From an uncultured Archaeoglobaceae archaeon (GTDB lineage: Archaea > Halobacteriota > Archaeoglobi > Archaeoglobales > Archaeoglobaceae), in assembly GCA_938048785.1 (NCBI GenBank), contig CALIUJ010000104.1, forward strand, positions 1-38,292: a stretch of DNA of 38,292 nt, in the 5' to 3' direction. Of the stretch, positions 25,874 through 33,484 are shown in pieces (positions within the stretch are counted from its first letter, which is position 1; every line of letters begins with the position of its first letter). Position numbers and translations under genes: made by a program. The notes under the pieces are model-generated. The model did no database searches and was not told the origin of the DNA. It was given only the letters and a program-made list of their open reading frames with translations.

Positions 25874-26895
25874 GGAATGATCTCAGTCGTGTTCAAAAAC
25901 TTCGGATACCTTATCTCATCTCTAAACTTAGCGATCACGTCTTTGTAGGAAAGCAACGAGTCTACGAGATTCTTAACTGTCGAGCAAACGAGCTTAAAAC
26001 CTTTTTCTCCCCAAAGCCTTTCTCGGTTGAAAAACAAGCATCTTCCACCGCAAAACCTAAAGTATTTACATTCTGGACAAGGAGACAAGATTTTTGGCTT
26101 TTTCTTTACCCCTTCGAAGATATCACCCAGGTGATTCCACTCGAACTCTGGACAAATGGGGCAAGCGAGGATCTTGCCATCGGTGGTAATTGCAAACGAT
26201 TCAAAACCTGAGGCACATGGAGGATATCGAAAGCCTTCGAAGATCGCAGTTGCAACGCCGAGGAAGGGAACTATTCCATGGATTCTACCTCTCAACATTT
26301 CCGAGGTCCAGAACTTCACAAGCCTTCTTATTCCAGCGTTGTATTTCTCAACCCATTTCTCGAAGTCTTTCCAAACCCCATCTCTGCTCCAAATCGCATC
26401 GATTTGCCAGTGAACGTGCGTAAAGATGTCGAGAGAGATTATGCTCATTACGTCTTCGTAGATGTCTGTTTCTTGGCTCGCGGTCATTCTCGCTATCAAT
26501 TCTCCATTGTAACCCTTGATTCTTTTAACGTTTTCGAGCACTAAGTCGTAGTTTCCACGGTAGAAGTCATGGGTTTCCTTTCTTCCATCGAAGGAGACCA
26601 AGATCGTGGAAAATTTCTGTAAAAGTTCGTCTTTGAGGTTCTTTAAAAGAGTTCCGTTCGTCTGGAGTATGAAGTGGTTAGCCCTCACTTCTCTCATTGT
26701 TTTTTCCATTTGCTCGATCTCAAGCAAGGGCTCCCCACCATAAAAGGCGATCGAGAATTCAGGGTATCTTTTCAAGAAATTCTGGAGGTCCTTGATACTG
26801 TATTGGACTCTACTCGGCATTATGTCGTCTTCGAAGCCTCCGCAGTATCTGCAGTTGGAGTTGCATCTCGGCGTCAAGATCAAAATAAAGAGCAT
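25870..26895 (-). CDS. Peptide-modifying-type radical SAM/SPASM enzyme (AF0577-like)
   Basis: A 341-residue radical SAM protein. The cluster motif CNSNCRYC starts at residue 11, followed by FYGGEPLL near 52 and ILQTNGTLL near 76. The C-terminal SPASM-like region has many cysteines: CASGFES, ACPICPEF, SPCPECKYFRFCGGRC and a late CSTVK. These would hold auxiliary clusters, as in enzymes that modify peptides or maturate sulfatases. As I recall, TIGR04084 (AF0577 family) is this archaeal group, described as putatively peptide-modifying. No precursor peptide gene is visible nearby. It is the last gene of the DP1/PRTase/phosphorylase operon, one base after the phosphorylase stop. Confidence 0.85.
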   Translation of the reverse strand: MLFILILTPRCNSNCRYCGGFEDDIMPSRVQYSIKDLQNFLKRYPEFSIAFYGGEPLLEIEQMEKTMREVRANHFILQTNGTLLKNLKDELLQKFSTILVSFDGRKETHDFYRGNYDLVLENVKRIKGYNGELIARMTASQETDIYEDVMSIISLDIFTHVHWQIDAIWSRDGVWKDFEKWVEKYNAGIRRLVKFWTSEMLRGRIHGIVPFLGVATAIFEGFRYPPCASGFESFAITTDGKILACPICPEFEWNHLGDIFEGVKKKPKILSPCPECKYFRFCGGRCLFFNRERLWGEKGFKLVCSTVKNLVDSLLSYKDVIAKFRDEIRYPKFLNTTEIIP

Positions 26896-26896
26896 A

Positions 26897-27613
26897 CTAA
26901 GGTTTTGCCAAGAGCTTCACAGCTTCTTTAACAATTTCAACGCAGTTCTTCGCATTCTCCTTAGCTTTCCTTACTATTTCCTCGTAATCAACCTTCGCCC
27001 CTCTGATGCCGTGCGCATAGTTGTCCATCGTGCAAATCACAGCGTAGCGAATTCCGAGCTCTTTCGCAACCGTTGCTTCACTTCCAGCGGTCATGCCAAC
27101 GCAGTCCGCGAAGTTCTTTATCATCGCAATCTCCGCAATCGTTTCAAGTCTTGGACCTCTGGTTTGGAAGTAAACTCCTTTTTCGATCACCGGGAGCTTT
27201 GAAATCCTTTTTGCAACGCTTAAAAGAACTTTTCTCAGTTCTTCATCAAACCCAGGGGTCACGTAAACGAGCGAGTTGTCGAAAACAGTTACTCCGCTAA
27301 AGAAATCTATGTAGTCGTGCGGAACTATTATCGCCGGGATCTCGAATTCTTCTCTCAAACAACCAGCGGAACCCATTCCAATTACTTTGGTTACACCCAG
27401 GGATTTCAAAGCGTAGAAGTTCGCTTGATGGTTTATTCTGTGCGGTGGTTTGTCTTTTCTTCTGCCGTGCCTTTGAACGATCGCGACTTCTAAACCATTT
27501 AAAACACCCAAGTCGAGCTCAGCGGTTCCAAAAGGAGTTTGAAGCTCAATCTCCTTTACCTCCTCGATTATTTTGTTTTCCAGCAAATGTGTCCCGCCTA
27601 CGATGCCGATCAT
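26897..27613 (-). CDS. MTA phosphorylase family enzyme, probably 6-oxopurine (methylthioinosine/deoxyinosine type)
   Basis: A 238-residue nucleoside phosphorylase of the MTAP/PNP class II family. It begins MIGIVGGTHLLENK, with the phosphate-site IVQRHGRRKDKPPHRIN near residue 48 and GMGSAGCLREEF near 83. The base site reads MDNYAHG where adenine-specific MTAPs have TDYD: asparagine and alanine replace the two aspartates that contact the adenine amino group. That pattern is seen in methylthioinosine phosphorylases. GGAGGC precedes ATG 27613, which overlaps the PRTase stop (ATGA). It likely splits 5'-deoxy- or 5'-methylthio-inosine. Confidence 0.88.
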   Translation of the reverse strand: MIGIVGGTHLLENKIIEEVKEIELQTPFGTAELDLGVLNGLEVAIVQRHGRRKDKPPHRINHQANFYALKSLGVTKVIGMGSAGCLREEFEIPAIIVPHDYIDFFSGVTVFDNSLVYVTPGFDEELRKVLLSVAKRISKLPVIEKGVYFQTRGPRLETIAEIAMIKNFADCVGMTAGSEATVAKELGIRYAVICTMDNYAHGIRGAKVDYEEIVRKAKENAKNCVEIVKEAVKLLAKP

Positions 27614-28212
27614 TTTTTCAGCCTCCAATAAACCTTTCCCTGATCTTCAAACTTCTCAACCATCTTCCTCTTTTCAAGAACTGTCAAGACCTCTTCCAAC
27701 TTATTCGGTTGTGCGATTTCGAGGCTTAGGTAATCTATTCCGAACGAGGAAAGGAAGTCTCTAATCCCCCAGATATCTGTTTCGCCTTTTTCTAATGCAC
27801 TAAGGATTAAAGGAGAGATATCTTCGACAAAGTTCCACGGAAAAATTATCCAGACGTCACCGGAAACAAAGTCTCCGAGGTAATCCGGAAATAAGTCCGA
27901 GTTCTGGAACATCAGCAATGCACAAGTCTTGAATTCCCCCTTTACACTTTCCATAGCGGTTTTCATCGTCTTTCCCGTGTTTATGAAGTCGTCCACGATC
28001 AAAGCCCTTTTTACTCTCACATCTCTCTTCTCCTTCAAGTCGAGGTTTACAACCTCCACACCAAGGTAATCGCTGAGAATCATCGAAACAAACCATCCCC
28101 CCTTTGCGAGGGCTAAGATTTTATCTGGTCTAAAGTTATCTTCCAGAATTTGCATCGCGACTTTTCTGCAAAGCCTTTCAACGTATTCCCAGTTCACAAC
28201 CGCGAATCTCAT
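27610..28212 (-). CDS. Purine-type phosphoribosyltransferase
   Basis: A 200-residue type I PRTase with the PRPP-binding motif RALIVDDFINTGKT near residue 70 and ILALAKGGWFVSMILSDYL near 33. The fold resembles archaeal Gpt/xanthine-guanine-hypoxanthine enzymes. A C-terminal extension of about 60 residues (LEEVLTVLEKRKMVEKFEDQGKV) looks like a small winged helix, so a regulatory role is possible. It starts directly after the DP1 stop and overlaps the phosphorylase start. Making IMP from hypoxanthine released by the neighbouring phosphorylase is a natural reading. Confidence 0.85.
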   Translation of the reverse strand: MRFAVVNWEYVERLCRKVAMQILEDNFRPDKILALAKGGWFVSMILSDYLGVEVVNLDLKEKRDVRVKRALIVDDFINTGKTMKTAMESVKGEFKTCALLMFQNSDLFPDYLGDFVSGDVWIIFPWNFVEDISPLILSALEKGETDIWGIRDFLSSFGIDYLSLEIAQPNKLEEVLTVLEKRKMVEKFEDQGKVYWRLKK

Positions 28213-29667
28213 TCAACCACCGTTGAAGTTAATTCTGTAAATTTTTTCCCCCATAAAAACTGCGACGTTGCAGGGCATTGGGTTTAGGTTCATCTTCTTC
28301 TGAAACTCCGTTTGCGCTTGCCAAGTGGACGAGTTTATGAGTATAGTTCCGCGATACATCCCAGTTCCATACGTGTGCACATGCCCAGAATGAAGGACAT
28401 CTGGAACTTCATCGATCACCAGCAGATCTTCTTTTGAAGGAGCTATTGGGCTTCTAGAACCATATAATGGACTTAGATGGCGTCTTTTTAGCAATTCCTC
28501 CATCGCTTTATGTGGTGATTCGTAGCTAAGCCTTGGAATCCTTGTGACAAGATCGTCAAGACTTCTACCGTGGTAAATTAGGACTTTCAAGCCTTCGAGC
28601 TCTATTAAAGCCGGATTTCCGACGTTTTTGACATTCTTAGGGAAAAGTTTCGAAATTTCTTTTGGTAAACTCGGCTGTGGTTCCGCTTGTCTCACCGCAT
28701 CATGGTTTCCTGGGGAGATGATTATCTCAATGTCCTCTCTAATTCCCTCGAAGTGTTTTGCAGCCGATTCGTATTGTCCGTAGATGTCCACAATGGCAAG
28801 TTCCTTCTCTTGGTCTGGATAAACACCAACACCATCGACTATATCTCCCGCAACGATGAGATAACGAACCTTTTCCGCTAAATCACTCATACTCGTTTCA
28901 CAATTTAGCCATTTCACGAATGACCTCCACTTCTCCTCGAGGAAACCCTTGCTACCGAAGTGCGTGTCAGAGATAAATGCAACCCCAAAATCCACAGACT
29001 TTCTATTCCCGTTTACGGGACAATCTGGGAAAAGGATGCGATCTGCGATTATCGAGTTCCCCCTTAGAGTTCCTGTGACCGCGATGACTTCGTCGCCGAG
29101 CAGTTCCCTCGCGATCTCTGCGACTTTACCACTTGCGATACAGTTTATAACCCCTGTTTGATCTTCGAGCTCCACAATTACGCTTTCCTTCCTATCCGAA
29201 ACGTTGTTAACGATTCCTACAACGCTAACAACTTCGCCACGAAGTCTACCAAGGTTTCTTATTGGAGTTGGTTGGATCCGAGTTCTGAAGATCTTGCTCA
29301 GCTTTTCGAGCCTTGAGTTGAAGTATGCAACGAAATCTTCAACGTTTCCCTCGACTGCGAGATTTCCCGCGTCTTTCAAAACCCTTACTCTTTCCTGAGC
29401 TTGAACCTCTTTCCTCCTGAGTTCTCCTTGAACCTTCTGAACCATCCTCGATTCAAGACTTTTGATCGCAGAAAGAACGTCCTCTTCACAGATCATGAAA
29501 CTGTTCTTCGAGATCTTACAAACTTCGGTGATTAAAAGTTCAGGATCTGAAAAAGAGGCGACGAGCTTCGCAGCCTCGGGACTAACGTTGTATCCACGAA
29601 CCAAAAACTTCTTGGCAATCGTTACCGCATCGATACATTTAACTACTTCTCGAAGTCTTTCTTCCAT
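28213..29667 (-). CDS. polB: DNA polymerase D small subunit DP1
   Basis: A 484-residue exonuclease subunit of the archaeal family D replicative polymerase. The N-terminal helical domain spans about 1-130 and an OB fold about 140-225. The Mre11-like phosphodiesterase domain follows, with SDTHFGS near 234, VAGDIVDG near 270, SPGNHD near 316, YHGRS near 370 and HSGHVHTYG near 436. All metal-binding positions are present, so proofreading activity is expected. I chose ATG 29667, where the conserved domain begins, over starts upstream that would read through the signal peptidase gene. First gene of the DP1/PRTase/phosphorylase/radical SAM operon. Confidence 0.95.
   Translation of the reverse strand: MEERLREVVKCIDAVTIAKKFLVRGYNVSPEAAKLVASFSDPELLITEVCKISKNSFMICEEDVLSAIKSLESRMVQKVQGELRRKEVQAQERVRVLKDAGNLAVEGNVEDFVAYFNSRLEKLSKIFRTRIQPTPIRNLGRLRGEVVSVVGIVNNVSDRKESVIVELEDQTGVINCIASGKVAEIARELLGDEVIAVTGTLRGNSIIADRILFPDCPVNGNRKSVDFGVAFISDTHFGSKGFLEEKWRSFVKWLNCETSMSDLAEKVRYLIVAGDIVDGVGVYPDQEKELAIVDIYGQYESAAKHFEGIREDIEIIISPGNHDAVRQAEPQPSLPKEISKLFPKNVKNVGNPALIELEGLKVLIYHGRSLDDLVTRIPRLSYESPHKAMEELLKRRHLSPLYGSRSPIAPSKEDLLVIDEVPDVLHSGHVHTYGTGMYRGTILINSSTWQAQTEFQKKMNLNPMPCNVAVFMGEKIYRINFNGG
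29635..29645 (+). promoter_or_regulatory. TATA element of the signal peptidase gene, inside DP1
   Basis: ACATTTAACTA is centred about 26 bp before the ATG at 29666 and lies within the first codons of DP1 on the other strand. Confidence 0.4.
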
Positions 29668-30223
29668 GTCAGAGAAGTCTAAGGCTCTCCAGTTCATAAA
29701 GGATTTGGTCTCAACCATAGCAATCGTCGTAATTGTCATCGGAATTGGTGTCGCTGTAACCGGTTGCTGGCCCTTCATGGTCGCAGTCGAGTCGGGGAGT
29801 ATGCAACCCAACCTAATGCCTGGTGACGTTGTCGTGTTGATGCATCCAAGTCGCGTTGGAATCGTGACTTGGGAAAAAGGAAAGGAGATCGACTACAAGA
29901 GCTTCGGTGATTATGGGGATGTGATAGTCTACTACCCCAACGGAAACGGGAAACCGATAATTCACAGAGTCATCGCGTTTGTAAACGAAGGGGATAGGAT
30001 TCCAACGCTAACAAAAGGCGTCTTTACGTATTCTGAGAACGTTGCACAAATCTCGGGATACATAACACAAGGCGATGCAAACCGAGTTTCCGATCAGCTT
30101 GCACTCCTCAGAATTGGGGGAGGAACTCAACAAGTCTTACCCGTGAAAGAAGAGTGGATAGTCGGGGTTGCTAAGTTCAGAATACCACTTATCGGCTACT
30201 TCAGATTGCTCATTCCGATTTAG
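29666..30223 (+). CDS. Archaeal signal peptidase I (S26B)
   Basis: A 185-residue membrane protease that removes signal peptides from secreted proteins. One membrane anchor is at about residues 14-32 (TIAIVVIVIGIGVAVTG). The catalytic serine is in AVESGSMQPNLMPGDVVVL near 46 and the catalytic histidine, in place of bacterial lysine, in KPIIHRVIAF near 97. GDANRVSDQ near 138 supplies the conserved aspartates. The protein ends without a clear second membrane segment. The ATG shares CATG with the DP1 start on the other strand. The last 14 bp overlap SepRS. Confidence 0.93.
   Translation: MSEKSKALQFIKDLVSTIAIVVIVIGIGVAVTGCWPFMVAVESGSMQPNLMPGDVVVLMHPSRVGIVTWEKGKEIDYKSFGDYGDVIVYYPNGNGKPIIHRVIAFVNEGDRIPTLTKGVFTYSENVAQISGYITQGDANRVSDQLALLRIGGGTQQVLPVKEEWIVGVAKFRIPLIGYFRLLIPI
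29694..29701 (-). promoter_or_regulatory. Possible TATA element of DP1, inside the signal peptidase gene
   Basis: Reverse-strand TTTATGAA is centred about 30 bp before the DP1 ATG at 29667. It is a weak match and lies in the first codons of the signal peptidase gene. Confidence 0.3.
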
Positions 30224-31814
30224 CTCTGACTTTGACAAACATAGGTCCGCGAACGTCTATTTTTCCCCCCTTCCAGACTATGTATCTCCGCACGTTGTCT
30301 TGGATCTGTAAGTTTATGCTCGAAAGACCCTCGACATTTCTCACCCTGACCGAGGAAGATTTTTCGCCCTTGAAAGTCATCTCTTCAATTTTCTTCGCAG
30401 CAAGAAACGCGAAAGCGTCGATGTATCTTATTCCGCATTCAACTCCTTCCTCAAATATCTTCTTGAATTCCTCTGTCCTTGGAACACCGTAAACGCTACC
30501 ATTGTATACAACGATCTCATTCGCAAATGCTGGTCCGCAAAGGTTTGAATCCTCTTCAGTTTCCTCCACAAAGACTTCGACTTCTTTTCCAAAAAGCTTG
30601 CCCTTGAAGGCTAAGAAACTGCAAGGACTCTTTGCGTCTGCGTTCTTAACAGCGACCTCAACGATCTTTTTGGCAATCTCGTATCCAACCTCCGTGGTTG
30701 GAACTTCTTTGACCTTTATCGCCCTCGCGATCTCTAAATCGCTAACGCGAACTTCGCCGTAGAACTGCGGATAAACAAGCTTTCTTATGTCTTCGTATCC
30801 AAACAAGATCATCGCAAGTCTTTCAACACCGAGACCAAGGTTCATAACTGGATAATCGATGTCATACTCCGCAAGCGCGGTCGGGGAGTAAACTCCAAAG
30901 GTTGCGATTTCAACCCACCCGTCGCTATACTTCGTCTTTGAACCAACGAGCTTTGGATGAAAAGCATAAACTTCGGTTTGCGTGGATGGGACGTAATACT
31001 TGCTCCTCTTCTCATCAAGTCTAAACTTGAACTTCTCAAAACCAAATTGCTTTAGCAAAGCTTCTGCGACCGCTTTGCCGTCGTCAACGGTTACATCTTC
31101 GTTAACTACGACACAGCTGGCGGAAAAGTAACTGTAAAGTCTCGTTGCATCTTCGCCTTGCTCTTTTCTAAAGCACCTGTCTACGCTAAAGAGCTTTATC
31201 GGCAGGGGCAACTTATCCGCTAATTCGCTCAGGGTTATGAACCAACCAGTGGTCATGTGACTTCTCAGCGTCAATCTGCTTGACTCAGGCTTTAGATCTC
31301 GAAATTCCGGAAATACTTCGTCCAAGATCCTTATCGCAACAAGGTCATCGACTCCAAGCACTCTTGCGATCTCGTAGCTCAAATCGTCGCCATCGATCTT
31401 CCCCTTCTTGTATAAGTGAAACACGCTTCTCAAACTTTCTTCATCGAAATCTTTGCCTATGAGCTCCTTTATCTTTGCAACTCTATCCGCTGAGATCCCA
31501 ACGTTAGGCTTTGGGAGAGAAGCTAAGTAAAAACAGCGATCCAAGACTGCAAGTGCTTCTTTTCCAAACTGTTTTTTCACATGAACGTCTTCAACAATTA
31601 TGGGGTTAACGACTTCCTTAAACCCCATCGAAACGTAAGCCTTCCTAAGCATCTCGATCGTTTTGAACACGGGATGTTCTTCGCCGTAAACGTAACCAAG
31701 CCTTGGGTAAATCAGGTTTGGATTTTCCCTCTTCAAGAGTTCCTTTCCAGAAAGCCAAGCCTTTTCAAAGTCCTTCTCTGCGAGTTCCTTGAACTTCCTT
31801 GCATCGAATTTCAC
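30210..31814 (-). CDS. sepS: O-phosphoseryl-tRNA(Cys) synthetase
   Basis: A 534-residue class II aminoacyl-tRNA synthetase that charges tRNA(Cys) with phosphoserine, the first step of the indirect Cys-tRNA pathway completed by SepCysS. It starts MKFDARKFKELAEKDFE, with LTLRSHMTTGWFITL near residue 185, the class II motif 2-like DRCFRKEQGEDATRLYSY near 211 and motif 3-like GLGVERLAMILFG near 325. This enzyme is typical of methanogens and Archaeoglobales. No SepCysS or CysRS is in the window. The GTG start is 23 bp from a TATA element apparently shared with the RNase P gene. Confidence 0.96.
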   Translation of the reverse strand: MKFDARKFKELAEKDFEKAWLSGKELLKRENPNLIYPRLGYVYGEEHPVFKTIEMLRKAYVSMGFKEVVNPIIVEDVHVKKQFGKEALAVLDRCFYLASLPKPNVGISADRVAKIKELIGKDFDEESLRSVFHLYKKGKIDGDDLSYEIARVLGVDDLVAIRILDEVFPEFRDLKPESSRLTLRSHMTTGWFITLSELADKLPLPIKLFSVDRCFRKEQGEDATRLYSYFSASCVVVNEDVTVDDGKAVAEALLKQFGFEKFKFRLDEKRSKYYVPSTQTEVYAFHPKLVGSKTKYSDGWVEIATFGVYSPTALAEYDIDYPVMNLGLGVERLAMILFGYEDIRKLVYPQFYGEVRVSDLEIARAIKVKEVPTTEVGYEIAKKIVEVAVKNADAKSPCSFLAFKGKLFGKEVEVFVEETEEDSNLCGPAFANEIVVYNGSVYGVPRTEEFKKIFEEGVECGIRYIDAFAFLAAKKIEEMTFKGEKSSSVRVRNVEGLSSINLQIQDNVRRYIVWKGGKIDVRGPMFVKVRAKSE

Positions 31815-31833
31815 GCTAAGCGTAGTCGGAAAG

Positions 31834-31841
31834 TTATTTAT
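31834..31841. promoter_or_regulatory. Shared bidirectional TATA element of sepS and rnp4
   Basis: TTATTTAT reads as ATAAATAA on the other strand, so it is an acceptable TATA element both ways. Its centre (31837.5) is 23.5 bp from the sepS GTG at 31814 and 22.5 bp from the rnp4 GTG at 31860. The 45-bp spacer has no other good TATA match and no Shine-Dalgarno sequence, so both transcripts should be leaderless. Confidence 0.55.
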
Positions 31842-31859
31842 CTTTGTCGTATTTGTATC

Positions 31860-32189
31860 GTGCTCAAGAGGGAAAAAGATAGAGAACGGAGGTTAGCGTT
31901 TGAAAGAATTGTTTACTTGATCGAGAGAGCCCAGAAGTTTAAGCTAATCGATTACGAGCTTTCAAAGAGATACCTCGAGCTTGCGAAGAAGATATCGATG
32001 AAGTATCGCGTTAGGATCCCAAGGAAATACAAAATGCTTTTTTGCAAAAAGTGCCTTTATCCATATCGATCAGATCGCTTTAGAGTTAGGATCCACAAAT
32101 CCTCGGTGATCGTCACATGTCTGAACTGCGGAAAGGTGAGGAGGTATCAGTTGAAGAAATTCTCGAGAGCTTCGAAGTCTTTAGAATAG
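31860..32189 (+). CDS. rnp4: Ribonuclease P protein component 4 (Rpp21)
   Basis: A 109-residue zinc-binding RNase P protein that helps the catalytic RNA trim tRNA 5' leaders. The N-terminal half has two helices rich in basic residues (ERRLAFERIVYLIERAQKF and SKRYLELAKKISMKYR). The zinc ribbon uses CKKC near 63 and CLNC near 91, with YPYRSDRFRVRIHKSSVI between. I chose GTG 31860, which matches the usual length and lies at leaderless distance from the shared TATA element. The 3' end overlaps the next gene by 73 bp in another frame. Confidence 0.92.
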   Translation: MLKREKDRERRLAFERIVYLIERAQKFKLIDYELSKRYLELAKKISMKYRVRIPRKYKMLFCKKCLYPYRSDRFRVRIHKSSVIVTCLNCGKVRRYQLKKFSRASKSLE

Positions 32190-33457
32190 AGAGTTACGGC
32201 TACGATGAGACACCAAAAACGATCGCACCAAAGCCGAGCGATTTTTTAGTTGTGAAACCCAAAAACGCTGAAGAGATTTCAAAACTGCTTAAAATTGCAA
32301 ACGAGAAAGGAATCGCTATTTTTACACGTGGTGGGGGCACAGGACTTAGCGCGGGTGCGATTCCGACGAAAAAAGGCATCTTGATCTCGACGGAGAGATT
32401 AAAAGGAATAGAGATCGATGTAAAGAACAAGGTTGCGATCTGCGAAGCTGGTGTGACTCTTGGAGAGCTTTCTAAAATGGCTGAAAGACATGGCTTGAGT
32501 TTTCCACCACGCCCCGGTGATGAGAACGCAACAATCGGAGGTATGATTGCAACGAACGCGGGTGGCGTTAGAGCGATGAAATACGGGGTCATGAGAAACT
32601 ACGTTCTTGGACTCGAAGCAGTCCTTCCGGATGGGAGAAAGATAAAGCTCGGAGGAAAGACTTTAAAAAACTCCTCCGGATACTCCTTGCTTCATTTACT
32701 CGTCGGCAGCGAGGGGACACTTGCGATAATAACCAAAGCTGTTATCCGCCTTATGCCACCAATGAAGGAGATGAGCATGCTCGCAATACCTTTCAGAACC
32801 ATCGATGACGCTCTCGACTACGTGATAGACACAACGCAGATCATGATACCAATGGCGATGGAGTTCATGGAGAAAAGGGCTGTGGAGATCGGAGAAAAAG
32901 TCAGTGGGAAAAGATGGGTGAGCAGGGAAGGAAATGCGCACATCTTGGCGATATTCGAGCGAAGAGACGAGGCTGAGGAAAGCGCTGAACTTGCTTTTGC
33001 AAACAACGCGATCGACGTTTTCGTTGCAAGTCCAAAGGAGCAGAGGGATTTACTGGAGCTCAGGGGGAAGATATACCTTGGAGTTAAAGATAAGGCTATA
33101 GAAATCCTTGACGCATGCGTTCCAATCGCTTCGATCGCTGAGTTCTTGAAAAGAAGCGAAGAAGTTTCAAAACGCTACGGAATCGATGTCATAAGCTATG
33201 GGCACGCGGGAGATGGAAACATACACCAGCACCCATTGATCTTTGATGGTTGGCAAAAGGTCTATTGGAAATTCAGGGAAGAGATTCTACGCATCGCGGT
33301 AGAGATGGACGGAGCAATAAGCGGAGAGCATGGAATAGGGGAGATAAAAAAAGAGGAGCTTCGCAGGTTTTACCCAGAGATTTTTGAGTTGATGAAAGAA
33401 CTCAAGAGGCTGTTTGATCCAAAGGGAATTCTAAACCCGGGAAAGGTAGTTGAATGA
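32117..33457 (+). CDS. FAD-binding oxidase, D-lactate dehydrogenase/GlcD type
   Basis: A 446-residue flavoprotein of the FAD-linked oxidase family, with an FAD-binding PCMH domain (about 35-215) and a C-terminal substrate domain. FTRGGGTGLSAGAIP near residue 70 and ENATIGGMIATNAGGV near 136 contact FAD; GHAGDGNIHQHP near 365 and GEHGIGEIKKEE near 410 are substrate-site stretches of GlcD/DLD enzymes. It would oxidise D-lactate or a similar 2-hydroxy acid. No GlcF-type FeS gene is adjacent. The only reasonable start (ATG 32117) lies within rnp4, giving a 73-bp overlap; no ATG, GTG or TTG closer to the domain was found. Confidence 0.9.
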   Translation: MSELRKGEEVSVEEILESFEVFRIESYGYDETPKTIAPKPSDFLVVKPKNAEEISKLLKIANEKGIAIFTRGGGTGLSAGAIPTKKGILISTERLKGIEIDVKNKVAICEAGVTLGELSKMAERHGLSFPPRPGDENATIGGMIATNAGGVRAMKYGVMRNYVLGLEAVLPDGRKIKLGGKTLKNSSGYSLLHLLVGSEGTLAIITKAVIRLMPPMKEMSMLAIPFRTIDDALDYVIDTTQIMIPMAMEFMEKRAVEIGEKVSGKRWVSREGNAHILAIFERRDEAEESAELAFANNAIDVFVASPKEQRDLLELRGKIYLGVKDKAIEILDACVPIASIAEFLKRSEEVSKRYGIDVISYGHAGDGNIHQHPLIFDGWQKVYWKFREEILRIAVEMDGAISGEHGIGEIKKEELRRFYPEIFELMKELKRLFDPKGILNPGKVVE

Positions 33458-33484
33458 AAATAAATTCGCGAATCTCAAAATAGT

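Noticed and set aside
26156-27202. Several forward-strand ORFs of 75-136 codons opposite the radical SAM and phosphorylase genes
   Set aside because: They are antisense shadows of well-supported conserved genes, with no family motifs and no promoters; none was taken as a peptide precursor.
29462-29665. N-terminal extension of the signal peptidase frame upstream of 29666
   Set aside because: The extension (about 68 codons) has no signal or membrane character and is antisense to the conserved DP1 N-terminus. The ATG at 29666 fits the family length and TATA spacing.
31581-31859. Long upstream extension of the rnp4 frame
   Set aside because: It is antisense to sepS and unlike any RNase P protein. 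The GTG at 31860 gives the expected length and leaderless spacing.
33464-33473. Perfect palindrome ATTCGCGAAT between the oxidase and UMP kinase genes
   Set aside because: Only 10 bp with no loop, in a 27-bp convergent spacer; too short to support a terminator or operator.
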